DNA of 64,000 nucleotides from Thalassobius sp034670005 (GCF_034670005.1 NZ_JAXMOH010000001.1:732336-796335); one strand, 5' to 3'. Positions 8,707-18,422 are shown, numbered from the stretch's first letter. The notes: generated by a model not told the origin, from the letters alone. Numbers and translations are program-made.

Positions 8707-8757
8707 AAGGGTCGAATGTTATCTGCCTTGCAAATGTGATTGTAAGGAGCTGTCCGG

Positions 8758-10152
8758 ATGGCAAACGACTATATCGTAAAAGACATCAATCTGGCTGAGT
8801 TCGGCCGCAAAGAGCTGGACATTGCCGAAACCGAAATGCCGGGCCTGATGGCGCTGCGTGAAGAATACGGGCAGACCCAGCCGCTGAAAGGCGCACGTAT
8901 CGCCGGGTCACTGCACATGACGATCCAGACCGCGGTCCTGATCGAAACGCTGGTGGCGCTGGGCGCCGATGTTCGCTGGGCCTCGTGCAACATCTTTTCG
9001 ACCCAGGATCACGCTGCGGCGGCGATTGCCGCGACCGGCACCCCGGTTTTCGCTATCAAGGGTGAAACGCTGGAAGAATACTGGGATTACGCCGACCGCA
9101 TTTTCCACTTCGAGGAAGGCGGCGCCAACATGATCCTCGACGATGGCGGTGATGCGACGCTCTATATTCTGATCGGTGCGCGCGTTGAAGAAGGCGAAAC
9201 CGACCTGATCGAAACCCCGACCAGTGAAGAAGAGGTCGCGCTGTTCGCGCAGATCAAGAAGCGCCTGAAAGAAAGCCCCGGCTGGTTCACCAAGCAGCGT
9301 CACATGATCAAGGGTGTGACTGAGGAAACCACCACCGGCGTGCATCGCCTGTACCAGATGATGGAAAAGGGCCACCTGCCCTTCCCCGCCATCAACGTGA
9401 ACGATTCCGTCACCAAGTCGAAATTTGACAATAAATACGGCTGCAAGGAATCGCTGGTCGACGGTATCCGCCGCGCCACCGACACCATGATGGCTGGCAA
9501 GGTCGCCTTGGTCTGCGGTTATGGCGATGTCGGCAAAGGATCCGCCGCTTCGCTGCGCGGTGCGGGTGCCCGGGTGAAAGTAACCGAGGTCGATCCGATC
9601 TGTGCTCTGCAGGCCGCGATGGACGGGTTCGAAGTGGTGACGCTGGAAGACGCGGTGTCGAGCGCCGACATCTTCATCACCACCACCGGCAACAAGGACA
9701 TCATCCGCATCGAGCATATGCGCGAGATGAAGGATATGGCGATCGTCGGCAATATCGGCCATTTCGACAACGAAATTCAGGTCGCGGCGCTGAAGAACCA
9801 CAAATGGACCAACATCAAGGACCAGGTGGACATGATCGAAATGCCGTCGGGCGCGCGGATCATCCTGCTGTCCGAAGGCCGCCTGCTGAACCTCGGCAAC
9901 GCCACCGGCCACCCGTCCTTCGTGATGTCGGCCAGCTTCACCAACCAGACGCTGGCGCAGATCGAATTGTGGACCCGCGGCGAGGAGTACAAGAACGAAG
10001 TCTATATCCTGCCCAAGCATCTGGACGAAAAGGTCGCCCGGCTGCATCTGGACCGGATCGGCGTGAAGCTTTCTAAGCTGAGCCAGGATCAGGCCGACTA
10101 TATCGGCGTAAGTCCCGAAGGCCCGTTCAAGCCGGAACATTACCGCTATTGA
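8758..10152 (+). CDS. ahcY: Adenosylhomocysteinase
   Basis: A 464-residue S-adenosylhomocysteine hydrolase, which splits SAH into adenosine and homocysteine and keeps methylation reactions running. The substrate domain shows SLHMTIQTAVLIETL and WASCNIFSTQDHAAAAIA. The NAD-binding segment is VALVCGYGDVGKGSAASLRG. The protein ends KPEHYRY, as this family does. An AAGGAG ribosome site precedes the ATG. A strong terminator follows. Confidence 0.98.
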   Translation: MANDYIVKDINLAEFGRKELDIAETEMPGLMALREEYGQTQPLKGARIAGSLHMTIQTAVLIETLVALGADVRWASCNIFSTQDHAAAAIAATGTPVFAIKGETLEEYWDYADRIFHFEEGGANMILDDGGDATLYILIGARVEEGETDLIETPTSEEEVALFAQIKKRLKESPGWFTKQRHMIKGVTEETTTGVHRLYQMMEKGHLPFPAINVNDSVTKSKFDNKYGCKESLVDGIRRATDTMMAGKVALVCGYGDVGKGSAASLRGAGARVKVTEVDPICALQAAMDGFEVVTLEDAVSSADIFITTTGNKDIIRIEHMREMKDMAIVGNIGHFDNEIQVAALKNHKWTNIKDQVDMIEMPSGARIILLSEGRLLNLGNATGHPSFVMSASFTNQTLAQIELWTRGEEYKNEVYILPKHLDEKVARLHLDRIGVKLSKLSQDQADYIGVSPEGPFKPEHYRY

Positions 10153-10180
10153 GCTGAAATGCCTCTTAAGAACTGGTCAG

Positions 10181-10217
10181 AAACCCCGCCATGCCTTGGC
10201 GGGGTTTCTTTTTTTTG
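10181..10217 (+). terminator. Rho-independent terminator of ahcY
   Basis: A perfect 10-bp stem (AAACCCCGCC paired with GGCGGGGTTT), a 7-base loop, and a run of T residues from about 10208 to 10216. It begins 28 bases after the ahcY stop. Confidence 0.95.
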
Positions 10218-10393
10218 GGGGCAAAGGTGATTGCAAAGATGGAGCAGAACACGGCCCTGCCCCGTTGGGATGCCGATGGGGAAAGCTGCCCAAATTTCCC
10301 CTTTGTGCCTGATGGTAACGCGTCTAGGCTGCGCTCGCATCAGTATGGACAGAAATTGCCTTATTGCTAAGGCGGAACGGCGGGAGTGAAGAA

Positions 10394-10735
10394 ATGGGAA
10401 AACGGGACGATCTGATCGCGCAATATGCCGATGATCTGAAAAACAAATGCGGAATGGATCCGGATATGGATCTTTTGACCAAGGTGACCATTGGCTGTGG
10501 TCCGGCGATCTATAACGCCGATGCGTCGACCGTGGCGGCGACGCAGGAATCCGAGCTGGAAACGGTCAAAACAAACTTCCTGATCAAGAAACTTGGCTTG
10601 GAGGACGGTCCGGATCTAATGGCAGCGATCAATTCAGTGATCGAAACTTATGGCCGTTCAGAGCGCAACAAATACCGCGCCGTGGTCTATTACATGTTGA
10701 CCAAGCATTTCAAAAAAGAAGCTGTTTACGGCTGA
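10394..10735 (+). CDS. DUF2853 family protein
   Basis: A 113-residue soluble, charged protein beginning MGKRDDLIAQYADDLKNKCG and ending FKKEAVYG, which I recognise as the DUF2853 family of proteobacteria. Function is unknown. The start at 10394 follows a GGAGTGAAGAA ribosome site; an in-frame start at 10364 has no such site. It stands alone and converges on the epimerase/dehydratase gene. Confidence 0.85.
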   Translation: MGKRDDLIAQYADDLKNKCGMDPDMDLLTKVTIGCGPAIYNADASTVAATQESELETVKTNFLIKKLGLEDGPDLMAAINSVIETYGRSERNKYRAVVYYMLTKHFKKEAVYG

Positions 10736-10782
10736 TCTTGGCAGCGTTGGACGCCGCCGCAGCCGAACTTATGGGGCGGCTT

Positions 10783-12783
10783 TCAGTCGCCCCTTGTGGC
10801 AGCGACAAGGCTGGCGCCGCGCCCTTCGATCCAGTTATCCAGCAACGCCAGACCGCCGGAAATGTCGTGATCTTCGATCACCCGTGCCAGTTCCTTATTT
10901 ATCTTAGCCATTTCGATTTCCGAAAGCCGCCCTTCCTGCGCCCGCATTATCTTGGGGTGCGGCGTGGTGATCATGTCGCGGCTTATCAGCAATTCTTCGT
11001 GCAGTTTTTCGCCCGGGCGTAGCCCGGCATAGGTTATGGCGATATCGCCATCGGGATTGGTATCTGATTTCACGCTTAGCCCTGCGCCTTCGATCATGTG
11101 GCGGGCCACATCGTCAATTTTGACGGGGTCCCCCATATCCAGCACCAGGACATCACCACCTTCGGCGATTGATCCGGCTAGCAGAACCAGCCGCACCGCT
11201 TCTGGGATGGTCATGAAATAGCGCGTCACATCGGGGTGAGTGACTGTGACCGGGCCGCCACGCGCGATCTGATCCTGAAACAGAGGCACGACAGACCCCG
11301 AGGAATTCACCACATTGCCGAAACGCACCATCGAAAACAGCGTGTGCTCCGACCGCGATGCGAAATCCTGCACGATCAGTTCGGCCATACGTTTGGTGCA
11401 GCCCATCACGCTGGTCGGGCGCACCGCTTTGTCCGAAGATACCAGAGTGAACCGCCCGACCCCGGCGCGGCGCGCCTCGTCCGCCAGTATCCGGGTACCC
11501 ATCACATTGTTGCGCAACCCCTCCAGGATATTCGCTTCGACCATCGGCACATGCTTATAGGCGGCAGCATGCAGTACCACGTCGATTTTGTTTTCTTCCA
11601 TCACATGGCGCAGCAATGGTCGCTGGCAGATGGTCCCAAGCACAGGCGTGATCGGGATCGAACTTTGCAGCCCAGTCAGTTCTTTGTTGATTTCGTACAG
11701 TGCCAGTTCACTGTGATCCAACAAAACCAAAGCCGCTGGTTTACAGGTCAGAAGCTGACGGCAGATTTCTGATCCGATCGATCCGCCTGCACCTGTGACC
11801 AGAATGCGTTGACCCTGATAGGTGTCGCTTACTCCGGGCAGTTCCTTTTCCAGTCGATTGCGGTTCATTAACCCGTGCAATTGTCGATGCGAAAGGTTGC
11901 GTGGTGACCCACCGTTTTCCAACAGTTCAGCAAAAGAGGGCAGCGCCTGAACTTCACAGCCCAGATCGCGGACTTTGCGTTCGATCCGCGCCAGCTCGGG
12001 CTGGCTGACCGACGGCATCGCCAACACGACGCGGTCGATCTGTTGTGTAGTGATCAGATCGCCCAGTTGCACCGGGGAATAGACGATTAACCCGTAAATA
12101 GTCAGGCTTTGAAGGGTCGGATTGTCGTCGACGAAACAGATCGGTTCCACCGTTTCGTCGGTGGCCAATGCAGCGGCCAATTGCTGACCGGTACGACCGG
12201 CACCATAGATCAGCACCCGCTGCCTTTTGCGCCCATGACGATAAATCTGAGTTACGGCGTCCAGCAGGATCTGACGGGACGCAACACTGAGGATCAGAAA
12301 GCTCATGGCAAAGATTACATTGCCCAGAGGGCTCAAAGGCACCCCCGGCACCAGTAGCATGACCGCGCCGATGATGGCCATGGACCCGGAAACGGCTGCG
12401 CTTTGCGCCACGCTGCGCATCTGGAAAGCAATCAACCGCACCCGGTGCAGTCCGATCGCGGCCGTCATCGCCATACCTGCCATCCCCATGATCAGCATAT
12501 AGGGGAGCATATCAATCAGCAGTTGGGCGCTTGGCCAGATTGTCCGTGCGATCAGGTGCGACCCGACAAATGTGGCGCAGATCAGCACAGCGTCCAGCGT
12601 CAGCATCATGATGGACTTATGTTGACGGGGCAGTTGATTCAGCTGAGAAAAAATCCGGTCGAGAGCAGCTATCTTCAGGTCTTTAATCAAGTTCCGGTAT
12701 TCCCGTCCCGCTCCCGAATTCCAGATATCAGGGATTCTGCATCTGCGCTTAGAACTATGTTGCGGCCTGACGAAGCTTGCCAA
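10783..12783 (-). CDS. FlaA1/CapD-type nucleoside-diphosphate sugar epimerase/dehydratase
   Basis: A membrane-anchored polysaccharide biosynthesis enzyme (666 residues from the first ATG). Four hydrophobic helices occupy about residues 60-165. A CoA-binding-like Rossmann fold (RVLIYGAGRTGQQLAAAL) follows, then the catalytic SDR domain with ILVTGAGGSIGSEICRQL. The active-site region SSDKAVRPTSVMGCTKR has Met in place of the usual SDR Tyr, as in 4,6-dehydratases of the WbpM/PglF group. The start is uncertain: the first 31 residues look atypical, and a TTG at 12690 is an alternative. A hairpin (10773-10793) overlaps its stop. It likely makes a UDP-deoxy sugar for surface glycans. Confidence 0.88.
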   Translation of the reverse strand: MASFVRPQHSSKRRCRIPDIWNSGAGREYRNLIKDLKIAALDRIFSQLNQLPRQHKSIMMLTLDAVLICATFVGSHLIARTIWPSAQLLIDMLPYMLIMGMAGMAMTAAIGLHRVRLIAFQMRSVAQSAAVSGSMAIIGAVMLLVPGVPLSPLGNVIFAMSFLILSVASRQILLDAVTQIYRHGRKRQRVLIYGAGRTGQQLAAALATDETVEPICFVDDNPTLQSLTIYGLIVYSPVQLGDLITTQQIDRVVLAMPSVSQPELARIERKVRDLGCEVQALPSFAELLENGGSPRNLSHRQLHGLMNRNRLEKELPGVSDTYQGQRILVTGAGGSIGSEICRQLLTCKPAALVLLDHSELALYEINKELTGLQSSIPITPVLGTICQRPLLRHVMEENKIDVVLHAAAYKHVPMVEANILEGLRNNVMGTRILADEARRAGVGRFTLVSSDKAVRPTSVMGCTKRMAELIVQDFASRSEHTLFSMVRFGNVVNSSGSVVPLFQDQIARGGPVTVTHPDVTRYFMTIPEAVRLVLLAGSIAEGGDVLVLDMGDPVKIDDVARHMIEGAGLSVKSDTNPDGDIAITYAGLRPGEKLHEELLISRDMITTPHPKIMRAQEGRLSEIEMAKINKELARVIEDHDISGGLALLDNWIEGRGASLVAATRGD

Positions 12784-13013
12784 ATTTTAGCCGGTGCAAG
12801 ACATGCTGTGTGGCAACAAAGCATGAAACCGCATCAAAAATGGACAGCTTGCCTATTTTTTGGCCGTAAAAAGCCTGGCCCAACTGAAACAATTCGCGTA
12901 AAAATCAGCCGATGTCTTCGCTGTCAGCCAAGCCCGTCTCAGCGCAGAGGCTGGACACAATTGGCTGTGGCGCATAAGAAAGCCCCAATCTGGGTTTATG
13001 GGTTTTAGATGCG

Positions 13014-14354
13014 ATGACACGTTCTCTTTTTGGCACCGACGGAGTGCGTGGGCGGACCAACAGCTTTCCGATGACGGCTGAATTGGCCATGAAGCTGGGC
13101 GCGGCAGCGGGTCGCTATTTTCGCCGTGACAAGCACGAACATCGGGTTGTGATCGGCAAGGATACCCGCCTGTCGGGATATATGCTGGAAAACGCGTTGA
13201 CGGCAGGGTTTACATCAACTGGCATGGATGTGCTGCTTTTGGGGCCGATGCCTACCCCGGCGATTGGCTATCTGACCCATTCCATGCGCGCCGATGTTGG
13301 CGTAATGATTTCGGCCAGCCACAACCCGGCCTATGACAACGGCATTAAATTTTTCGGCCCCAACGGATTCAAGTTGTCGGACGAAGCCGAAATCGAAATC
13401 GAGCGTATCCTGAATGACGGCGTGACCCTTGCTGCGCCGGAAAATATCGGTCGTGCCAAACGGATCGACGACGCGCTGGGTCGTTACGTGGAATATGCCA
13501 AGACCACTTTTCCCAACAAGCTGCGCTTGGACGGTCTGCGGGTGGTGCTGGATTGTGCGAATGGTGCCGCGTACAAGGCCGCTCCGGCGGTCCTGTGGGA
13601 ACTGGGTGCCGAGGTGGTGCCCGTCGGTGTCAACCCGAACGGTCGCAACATCAACGCCGGCTGCGGTTCGACCGACACTGCGGCGGCGGCGGCCAAGGTC
13701 CGCGAAACCCGCGCCAATCTGGGCATTTGTCTGGATGGCGACGCGGACCGGGTCATTATTCTGGATGAAAATGGCATCCCCGCCGATGGTGATCAGATCA
13801 TGGCGTTGATCGCGTCGATCTGGAAACGCGACGGTACGTTGATGGGCGATACTCTTGTGGCGACAGTGATGTCGAATCTGGGGCTGGAAAAATATCTCGC
13901 AGGGCAGGGGATCGCGCTGGAACGCACTGCCGTTGGCGATCGTTACGTGGTCGAAAAGATGCGCGAAAAGGGTTTCAATCTCGGGGGCGAACAATCGGGC
14001 CATATCGTGATGACCGATTACGCCACAACCGGCGACGGGTTGATTGCGGCGCTGCAATTCCTGCGTGCAATGGTCGAAAGCGGCAAGAAAGCAAGCGATC
14101 TGGCCCGGGTCTTCGAACCTGTGCCGCAGATCCTGCGCAATGTTCGCTTTTCGGACGGACAAACGCCGCTCGACTCCGATTGCGTGCAACAGGCCATTGC
14201 CGACGGTGAGAAAAGCCTCAATGGCGATGGTCGGTTGTTGATCCGTAAATCGGGCACTGAACCCTTGATCCGTGTGATGGGTGAAGCCACTGATCAGGCG
14301 CTGCTGGACAAGGTCATTACCTCGATCTGCGATGCTGTAGAAACAGCCTGCTAG
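13014..14354 (+). CDS. glmM: Phosphoglucosamine mutase
   Basis: A 446-residue enzyme converting glucosamine-6-phosphate to glucosamine-1-phosphate for peptidoglycan and LPS. The catalytic phosphoserine is Ser102 in MISASHNPAYDNG, the same number as in E. coli GlmM. The metal loop is CLDGDADRVI, the sugar-binding loop GGEQSGHI, and the phosphate-binding loop RKSGTEPLIRVM. It is divergent from the sugar epimerase gene, and it supplies amino-sugar precursors. Confidence 0.97.
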   Translation: MTRSLFGTDGVRGRTNSFPMTAELAMKLGAAAGRYFRRDKHEHRVVIGKDTRLSGYMLENALTAGFTSTGMDVLLLGPMPTPAIGYLTHSMRADVGVMISASHNPAYDNGIKFFGPNGFKLSDEAEIEIERILNDGVTLAAPENIGRAKRIDDALGRYVEYAKTTFPNKLRLDGLRVVLDCANGAAYKAAPAVLWELGAEVVPVGVNPNGRNINAGCGSTDTAAAAAKVRETRANLGICLDGDADRVIILDENGIPADGDQIMALIASIWKRDGTLMGDTLVATVMSNLGLEKYLAGQGIALERTAVGDRYVVEKMREKGFNLGGEQSGHIVMTDYATTGDGLIAALQFLRAMVESGKKASDLARVFEPVPQILRNVRFSDGQTPLDSDCVQQAIADGEKSLNGDGRLLIRKSGTEPLIRVMGEATDQALLDKVITSICDAVETAC

Positions 14355-14376
14355 GCCGGAACAGAGTCTTTCGGGA

Positions 14377-14772
14377 TTAGAACAGTGTCAGAACCGCGCC
14401 CATGATGGCACAGCCGATGGTGGCATAACCGCCATCGATCAGGCTTAATGCGCGCGGACGACCGGCAAAGGTGTAATTGGTGACGACCCACGGCGTGACC
14501 AGGAAAAGCCCGACCCCCAGACCAGCCACCACACCCTTGGCCAGACTGTCGATCCCGGCCAGCGCAAAGATATGGCGCATCATGCCCGCAACGATTACCG
14601 TACAGATGAATGAAACGATGTAGGGCATTGGATTGGACCGATCCTTGGGCTGACCATTCTCGCCCAGTTCCACACCTGAGGCTGCGACCCAAGCCTTGGT
14701 ATTGACCATGTACCAGATTGCACCAAAGGCATAGCTGGCAAGTGCGGCCGCAAATATGTTTATAAATTCCAT
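14377..14772 (-). CDS. DUF1761 family membrane protein
   Basis: A 131-residue integral membrane protein with four predicted helices. The N-terminus, MEFINIFAAALASYAFGAIWY, matches the DUF1761 pattern, and TPWVVTNYTFAGRPRAL is another family-like segment. Function is unknown. The start at 14772 was chosen for the family N-terminus; the frame further upstream lacks hydrophobic character. It converges on glmM with a 22-base gap. Confidence 0.85.
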   Translation of the reverse strand: MEFINIFAAALASYAFGAIWYMVNTKAWVAASGVELGENGQPKDRSNPMPYIVSFICTVIVAGMMRHIFALAGIDSLAKGVVAGLGVGLFLVTPWVVTNYTFAGRPRALSLIDGGYATIGCAIMGAVLTLF

Positions 14773-14831
14773 GCGTCCCTCCCTGATTTCAGGTTTCCCC
14801 GCGGCAAGGTGCCCTATCCTGTCGGAGAAAG

Positions 14832-15251
14832 CTATAGAATCACGCCGGCCATGTCGCAAATCACGGCCCATTCCCGGCACGACACTGGTTGCACTGAAAG
14901 ACGCGAGTTTTTCACTAAAACCATGTCGGACAGCCGCTCATCCGATTTGATTTGGTCCAGCGTCACCGGTGTTTTCACCGGGCAGACCGCCTTGATATCC
15001 ACACATTCCCAGCGCGGGTCGTCAGTGCTGCTATCGGAATGGGCTTCAGCGCAAATCTCAACAATGCCAACAATCGCTTTTTCTTTCTGAGAATGATAGA
15101 AAAAGCCGCGATCGCCCAGTTTCATTTCGCGCATGAAATTGCGCGCCTGATAATTCCGCACGCCGTCCCATTCCTCGCCCGTATCGCCCTTGGCTATTTG
15201 GTCATCCCAGCCCCATGTCGAGGGTTCGGATTTGAACAGCCAGTAACGCAT
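14832..15251 (-). CDS. EVE domain protein
   Basis: A 139-residue EVE-domain (PUA-like fold) protein: MRYWLFKSEPSTWGWDDQ, GVRNYQARNFMREMKLGD, FFYHSQKEKAIVGIVEI, and the C-terminal LSVQPVSCREWAVI. EVE proteins bind modified nucleotides in RNA or DNA. The start at 15251 overlaps the yciI-like stop (ATGA), and the gene ends a tsaD-gpsA-yciI-EVE run. In many proteobacteria EVE genes sit in such housekeeping operons, so this copy is probably not a defence gene. Confidence 0.92.
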   Translation of the reverse strand: MRYWLFKSEPSTWGWDDQIAKGDTGEEWDGVRNYQARNFMREMKLGDRGFFYHSQKEKAIVGIVEICAEAHSDSSTDDPRWECVDIKAVCPVKTPVTLDQIKSDERLSDMVLVKNSRLSVQPVSCREWAVICDMAGVIL

Positions 15252-15520
15252 CAGCCGATGACCTTTTTCCATTCGATCAGTTCAACTGTATCGAACAGCC
15301 CGGCCTTGGCATAGGGATCGTTGGCGGCCCAATCTTCGGCAGCGGCCATGTCGGCGACGTCCAGAATGACCAGAGACCCGGCCATGTCGCCTCCGACGAT
15401 CAGCGGACCAGCTTGGGAAACCACGCCGGTCGCGTCAATATAGGCCAAATGGTCGGCCCGGTTGGCCTTGCGAATTTCCAGTGCGCCGTCTTTGTCACGG
15501 GCGATCAGGGCTACCAGCAT
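15251..15520 (-). CDS. YciI family protein
   Basis: An 89-residue YciI-like ferredoxin-fold protein. It has NRADHLAYIDA with the conserved histidine near residue 24, GPLIVGGDMAGSLVILDV, and NDPYAKAGLFDTVELIEW. A strong GGAGGAATAA ribosome site lies across the gpsA stop immediately before its ATG, and its stop overlaps the EVE gene start. Biochemical function is not established for most members. Confidence 0.92.
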   Translation of the reverse strand: MLVALIARDKDGALEIRKANRADHLAYIDATGVVSQAGPLIVGGDMAGSLVILDVADMAAAEDWAANDPYAKAGLFDTVELIEWKKVIG

Positions 15521-16483
15521 TTATTCCTCCTTCAGGGGTCGGGACAGTAACATTTCCATGGCTTGACTCAGTTGCAGCCTGCCATCCAGCAGAGCGACAA
15601 CAGCTTCGGTGATTGGCATGTCGATCAGCATGATCCGCGCCCGCTCCAGAACCGCGCGGGAGGTGGCGGCGCCTTCGACGGTTACGGTGGGATCGAAGGT
15701 TTCCCTTCGTCCCAGTGCCAGTCCGAAACGGTAATTGCGCGACTGTTCCGAGGTGCAGGTCAACGTCAAATCGCCGAAACCCGATAGCCCCGCCAAGGTT
15801 TCGGGCTGTGCGCCAAGCGCCAGCGCCATGCGTTGCATTTCGGCAAATCCACGGGTCATCAACGCAGCACGTGCGCTTTCACCCAGTCCCGCACCTATTA
15901 CTGCGCCCGAGGCGATGGCGATCACGTTCTTTACCGCGCCACCAAGTTCGGCACCGATCGTATCGGTGGTGCGGTAGATCCGCAGATTTTGCGTCGACAG
16001 GGCCTGCTGCAGGCGCTTTCCCATCACCGGATCGTGGCAAGCCAGCGTCAAGGCGGTGGGCAGGCCCCCGGCAATATCAACGGCGAAGCTAGGCCCTGTC
16101 AGGATCGCGGGCGTTGCCGAAGGGATCAGTTCCTCGATCACGCCGACCGGACCCAGCCCTGTGGACAGCTCCACTCCCTTGCAGCAGGCAACCAGAGGCC
16201 GCCCGCCAAGCGCCAGTTTGTGGAGCACCAGCATGTCGCGCAACTGTTGCATCGGCGCGGCAAGCAAAAGTGGGATTTCCGACACAACAGACTCTAAGTC
16301 AGCCACAACCTGGAGGTTGTCCGGTAACGCCACACCGGGCAGGCGCCGGGCGTTTTCCCGGGTTCGTTCCATTTGCGTGGCATGATCGGGATCACGCGCC
16401 CAAAGCTGCACCGGCTGACCGGTTGCGGCCAGTGAAACCGCCAGTGCGGTGCCAAACGCCCCTGATCCTGCAACAGCGATCAT
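15521..16483 (-). CDS. gpsA: Glycerol-3-phosphate dehydrogenase [NAD(P)+]
   Basis: A 320-residue enzyme that makes sn-glycerol-3-phosphate from dihydroxyacetone phosphate for phospholipid synthesis. Visible motifs are the dinucleotide fold IAVAGSGAFGTALAVSLA, the CCKGVE segment, GPSFAVDIAGGLPTAL, and the catalytic GGAVKNVIAIASG. The start at 16483 overlaps the tsaD stop (ATGA), so tsaD and gpsA are coupled. Confidence 0.97.
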   Translation of the reverse strand: MIAVAGSGAFGTALAVSLAATGQPVQLWARDPDHATQMERTRENARRLPGVALPDNLQVVADLESVVSEIPLLLAAPMQQLRDMLVLHKLALGGRPLVACCKGVELSTGLGPVGVIEELIPSATPAILTGPSFAVDIAGGLPTALTLACHDPVMGKRLQQALSTQNLRIYRTTDTIGAELGGAVKNVIAIASGAVIGAGLGESARAALMTRGFAEMQRMALALGAQPETLAGLSGFGDLTLTCTSEQSRNYRFGLALGRRETFDPTVTVEGAATSRAVLERARIMLIDMPITEAVVALLDGRLQLSQAMEMLLSRPLKEE

Positions 16484-17577
16484 GCCTTTGCTCCCTTTTT
16501 TCCCGATCCAAGCAGAGCCGGGGCACGTTTGTCCAGTGGCCAACGCGGACGGGCAGTCAAAGTCATGTCATCCCTATGCCCCAACCGGAACCGTTCCAGT
16601 CCGGCATAGGCGATCATGGCTGCGTTGTCGGTACACAGCGCCAGCGGAGGTGCGGTGAACTGAACGCCATTTTCGGCAGAAACAGTCTCTATCCCTGCCC
16701 GAATGGCCTTGTTCGCGGCGACGCCGCCTGCAACAGCCACGGTAGGCTGTGTCGGGTTTTCGGCCAGATAGAGGATCAGCGCGCGTCGGGTCTTTTCCAC
16801 CAGAACATCGCGGATCGCCGCCTGAAATCCCGCAGCCAGATCGGCGCGGTCCTGCAATGTCAGCCCGCCCTTTTCTGCCACGACCTGATCGCGGGCGCGT
16901 AGCAGGGCTGTTTTCAACCCCGAAAAGGACATGTCGCACCCTTCACGGTCCAGCATGGGCCGGGGAAAACGGAATCGTTTCGGATCACCGTTCACTGCCT
17001 CGGCTTCGACCGATGGTCCGCCTGGTTGCGGCAGGCCCAGCAGCCGCGCGGTTTTATCGAAAGCTTCGCCCGGGGCGTCGTCGATGGTGCCGCCCAGTCG
17101 GGTGAAGTCTTCGGGGCCTTTCACCAGCAGAAACTGGCAATGCCCGCCCGACACCAGCAGCATCAGATAGGGGAAGGCGATCTGATCGGTCAGCCGCGGG
17201 GTCAGCGCATGTCCGGCAAGATGGTTCACCCCAATCAGCGGCTTGCCAGATCCGGCCGACAGCCCTTTGGCGCACATCACCCCCGACAATACCCCGCCAA
17301 TCAGACCGGGACCCGCAGTCACTGCGATGGCATCAATATCGGCCAAAGCCAGCTTTGCCTGTTCCAGAGCCTGTTTCACGCAGATATCGATCTTTTCTGC
17401 ATGGGCGCGGGCGGCAATTTCAGGAACGACGCCGCCGAATTCGGCGTGCAGCTCGGTCTGGCCAAAGACGACAGAAGACAGAATAGCCGGCACCTGCCCA
17501 TCAGTTTGGCGCACGACTGCCGCTGCGGTGTCGTCGCAGCTGCTTTCCAATCCCAGAATGGTAAGGGTTCGACCCAT
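16480..17577 (-). CDS. tsaD: TsaD, tRNA threonylcarbamoyladenosine transferase
   Basis: A 365-residue ASKHA-fold enzyme that transfers threonylcarbamoyl to A37 of tRNA. It begins ILGLESSCDDTAAAVV; the metal-binding histidines lie in VNHLAGHAL, and VSGGHCQFLLV, GEAFDKTARLLGL and VAGGVAANKAIR are typical. It heads the tsaD-gpsA-yciI-EVE operon and is divergent from hemD. Confidence 0.97.
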   Translation of the reverse strand: MGRTLTILGLESSCDDTAAAVVRQTDGQVPAILSSVVFGQTELHAEFGGVVPEIAARAHAEKIDICVKQALEQAKLALADIDAIAVTAGPGLIGGVLSGVMCAKGLSAGSGKPLIGVNHLAGHALTPRLTDQIAFPYLMLLVSGGHCQFLLVKGPEDFTRLGGTIDDAPGEAFDKTARLLGLPQPGGPSVEAEAVNGDPKRFRFPRPMLDREGCDMSFSGLKTALLRARDQVVAEKGGLTLQDRADLAAGFQAAIRDVLVEKTRRALILYLAENPTQPTVAVAGGVAANKAIRAGIETVSAENGVQFTAPPLALCTDNAAMIAYAGLERFRLGHRDDMTLTARPRWPLDKRAPALLGSGKKGAKA

Positions 17578-17652
17578 GATCCTGCCCGTTGCATGAATGC
17601 TTCCCCGCAGGTAACACCGTAGGCAGGTGCAAACAATCCCGGCGCGCGTGAA

Positions 17653-18369
17653 ATGGCGACACTCCTGCTGACCCGGCCCCTAGCGTCTTCGCAGCGTTTC
17701 GCGGCTCAGCTTCGGGACCGTTTGGGCGATCTTCCCGTTTTGATTTCCCCGGTTTTGCGGATCGAAACAATTTTGCCAGCGCCCGATTTGACCGGTATGC
17801 AGATGCTGATCTTTACCTCGCAAAACGCTTTGGCGGCCCTAAAGGCGGGGCAGGGACGGCGATGCTATGTTGTAGGATCGGCAACAGCGGCGGCGGCGCG
17901 GGCCAAGGGGTTTGATGTCATAGCGATGGAACGCGATGCCCAAACTCTGTTTCAGCGGATTATGGCCGATGCGCCTCAGGGTCCGCTGTTGCATCTGCGG
18001 GGGCGTCATGCGCGCGGGAATCTGGCCGGCCGGCTGACCGCTGCGGGCGTGGCAACCGGGGAACAGGTAGTTTACGAACAACTGGAAACACCTTTGACTG
18101 AGGACGCAAAAACCCTGCTAGCGAGCGATCAGGCCGTGATCGTGCCTCTTTTTTCGCCACGCAGTGCAAAACTCTTCGCGGCGCAGCAGGCGGGCGACGC
18201 GCCCTTATTGATCGCGGCGCTAAGCGATGCGGTGACTGAGGCGTTGGATACATTGCCGGTTTTTCGGATTGAGAGGGCACATTCACCCGACGCCGAGTCA
18301 ATGATCGATACGATAGAGGGACTGTTAGACGCAGCTAGGTCGCTTGAGGCTTCACGCGCCGGAAAGTAA
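17653..18369 (+). CDS. hemD: Uroporphyrinogen-III synthase
   Basis: A 238-residue HemD. This family is weakly conserved, but the start MATLLLTRPLASSQRFAAQL, the central FTSQNALAAL with CYVVGSATAAAARAKGF, and the two-lobed length all fit. It closes hydroxymethylbilane to uroporphyrinogen III. It is followed by a mitofilin homologue and hemY, the usual alphaproteobacterial heme block. Confidence 0.92.
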   Translation: MATLLLTRPLASSQRFAAQLRDRLGDLPVLISPVLRIETILPAPDLTGMQMLIFTSQNALAALKAGQGRRCYVVGSATAAAARAKGFDVIAMERDAQTLFQRIMADAPQGPLLHLRGRHARGNLAGRLTAAGVATGEQVVYEQLETPLTEDAKTLLASDQAVIVPLFSPRSAKLFAAQQAGDAPLLIAALSDAVTEALDTLPVFRIERAHSPDAESMIDTIEGLLDAARSLEASRAGK

Positions 18370-18422
18370 GCTTGGGTAAAATTGAGCTTCGAGAATATTA
18401 GAGATTCGAAAGGTAGTCGCAG

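Noticed and set aside
8668..8757. SAH or SAM/SAH riboswitch before ahcY
   Set aside because: The leader is short and I cannot draw the conserved core or pseudoknot of the known SAH or SAM/SAH classes; only a palindrome is visible.
8908..10140. 410-codon open frame antisense to ahcY
   Set aside because: It is an exact shadow of a highly conserved gene in high-GC DNA, has low-complexity His/Asp/Gln-rich translation and no ribosome site.
14832..15251. EVE-domain protein as part of a modification-dependent defence system
   Set aside because: It sits in a coupled housekeeping operon with tsaD, gpsA and yciI and has no nuclease partner.
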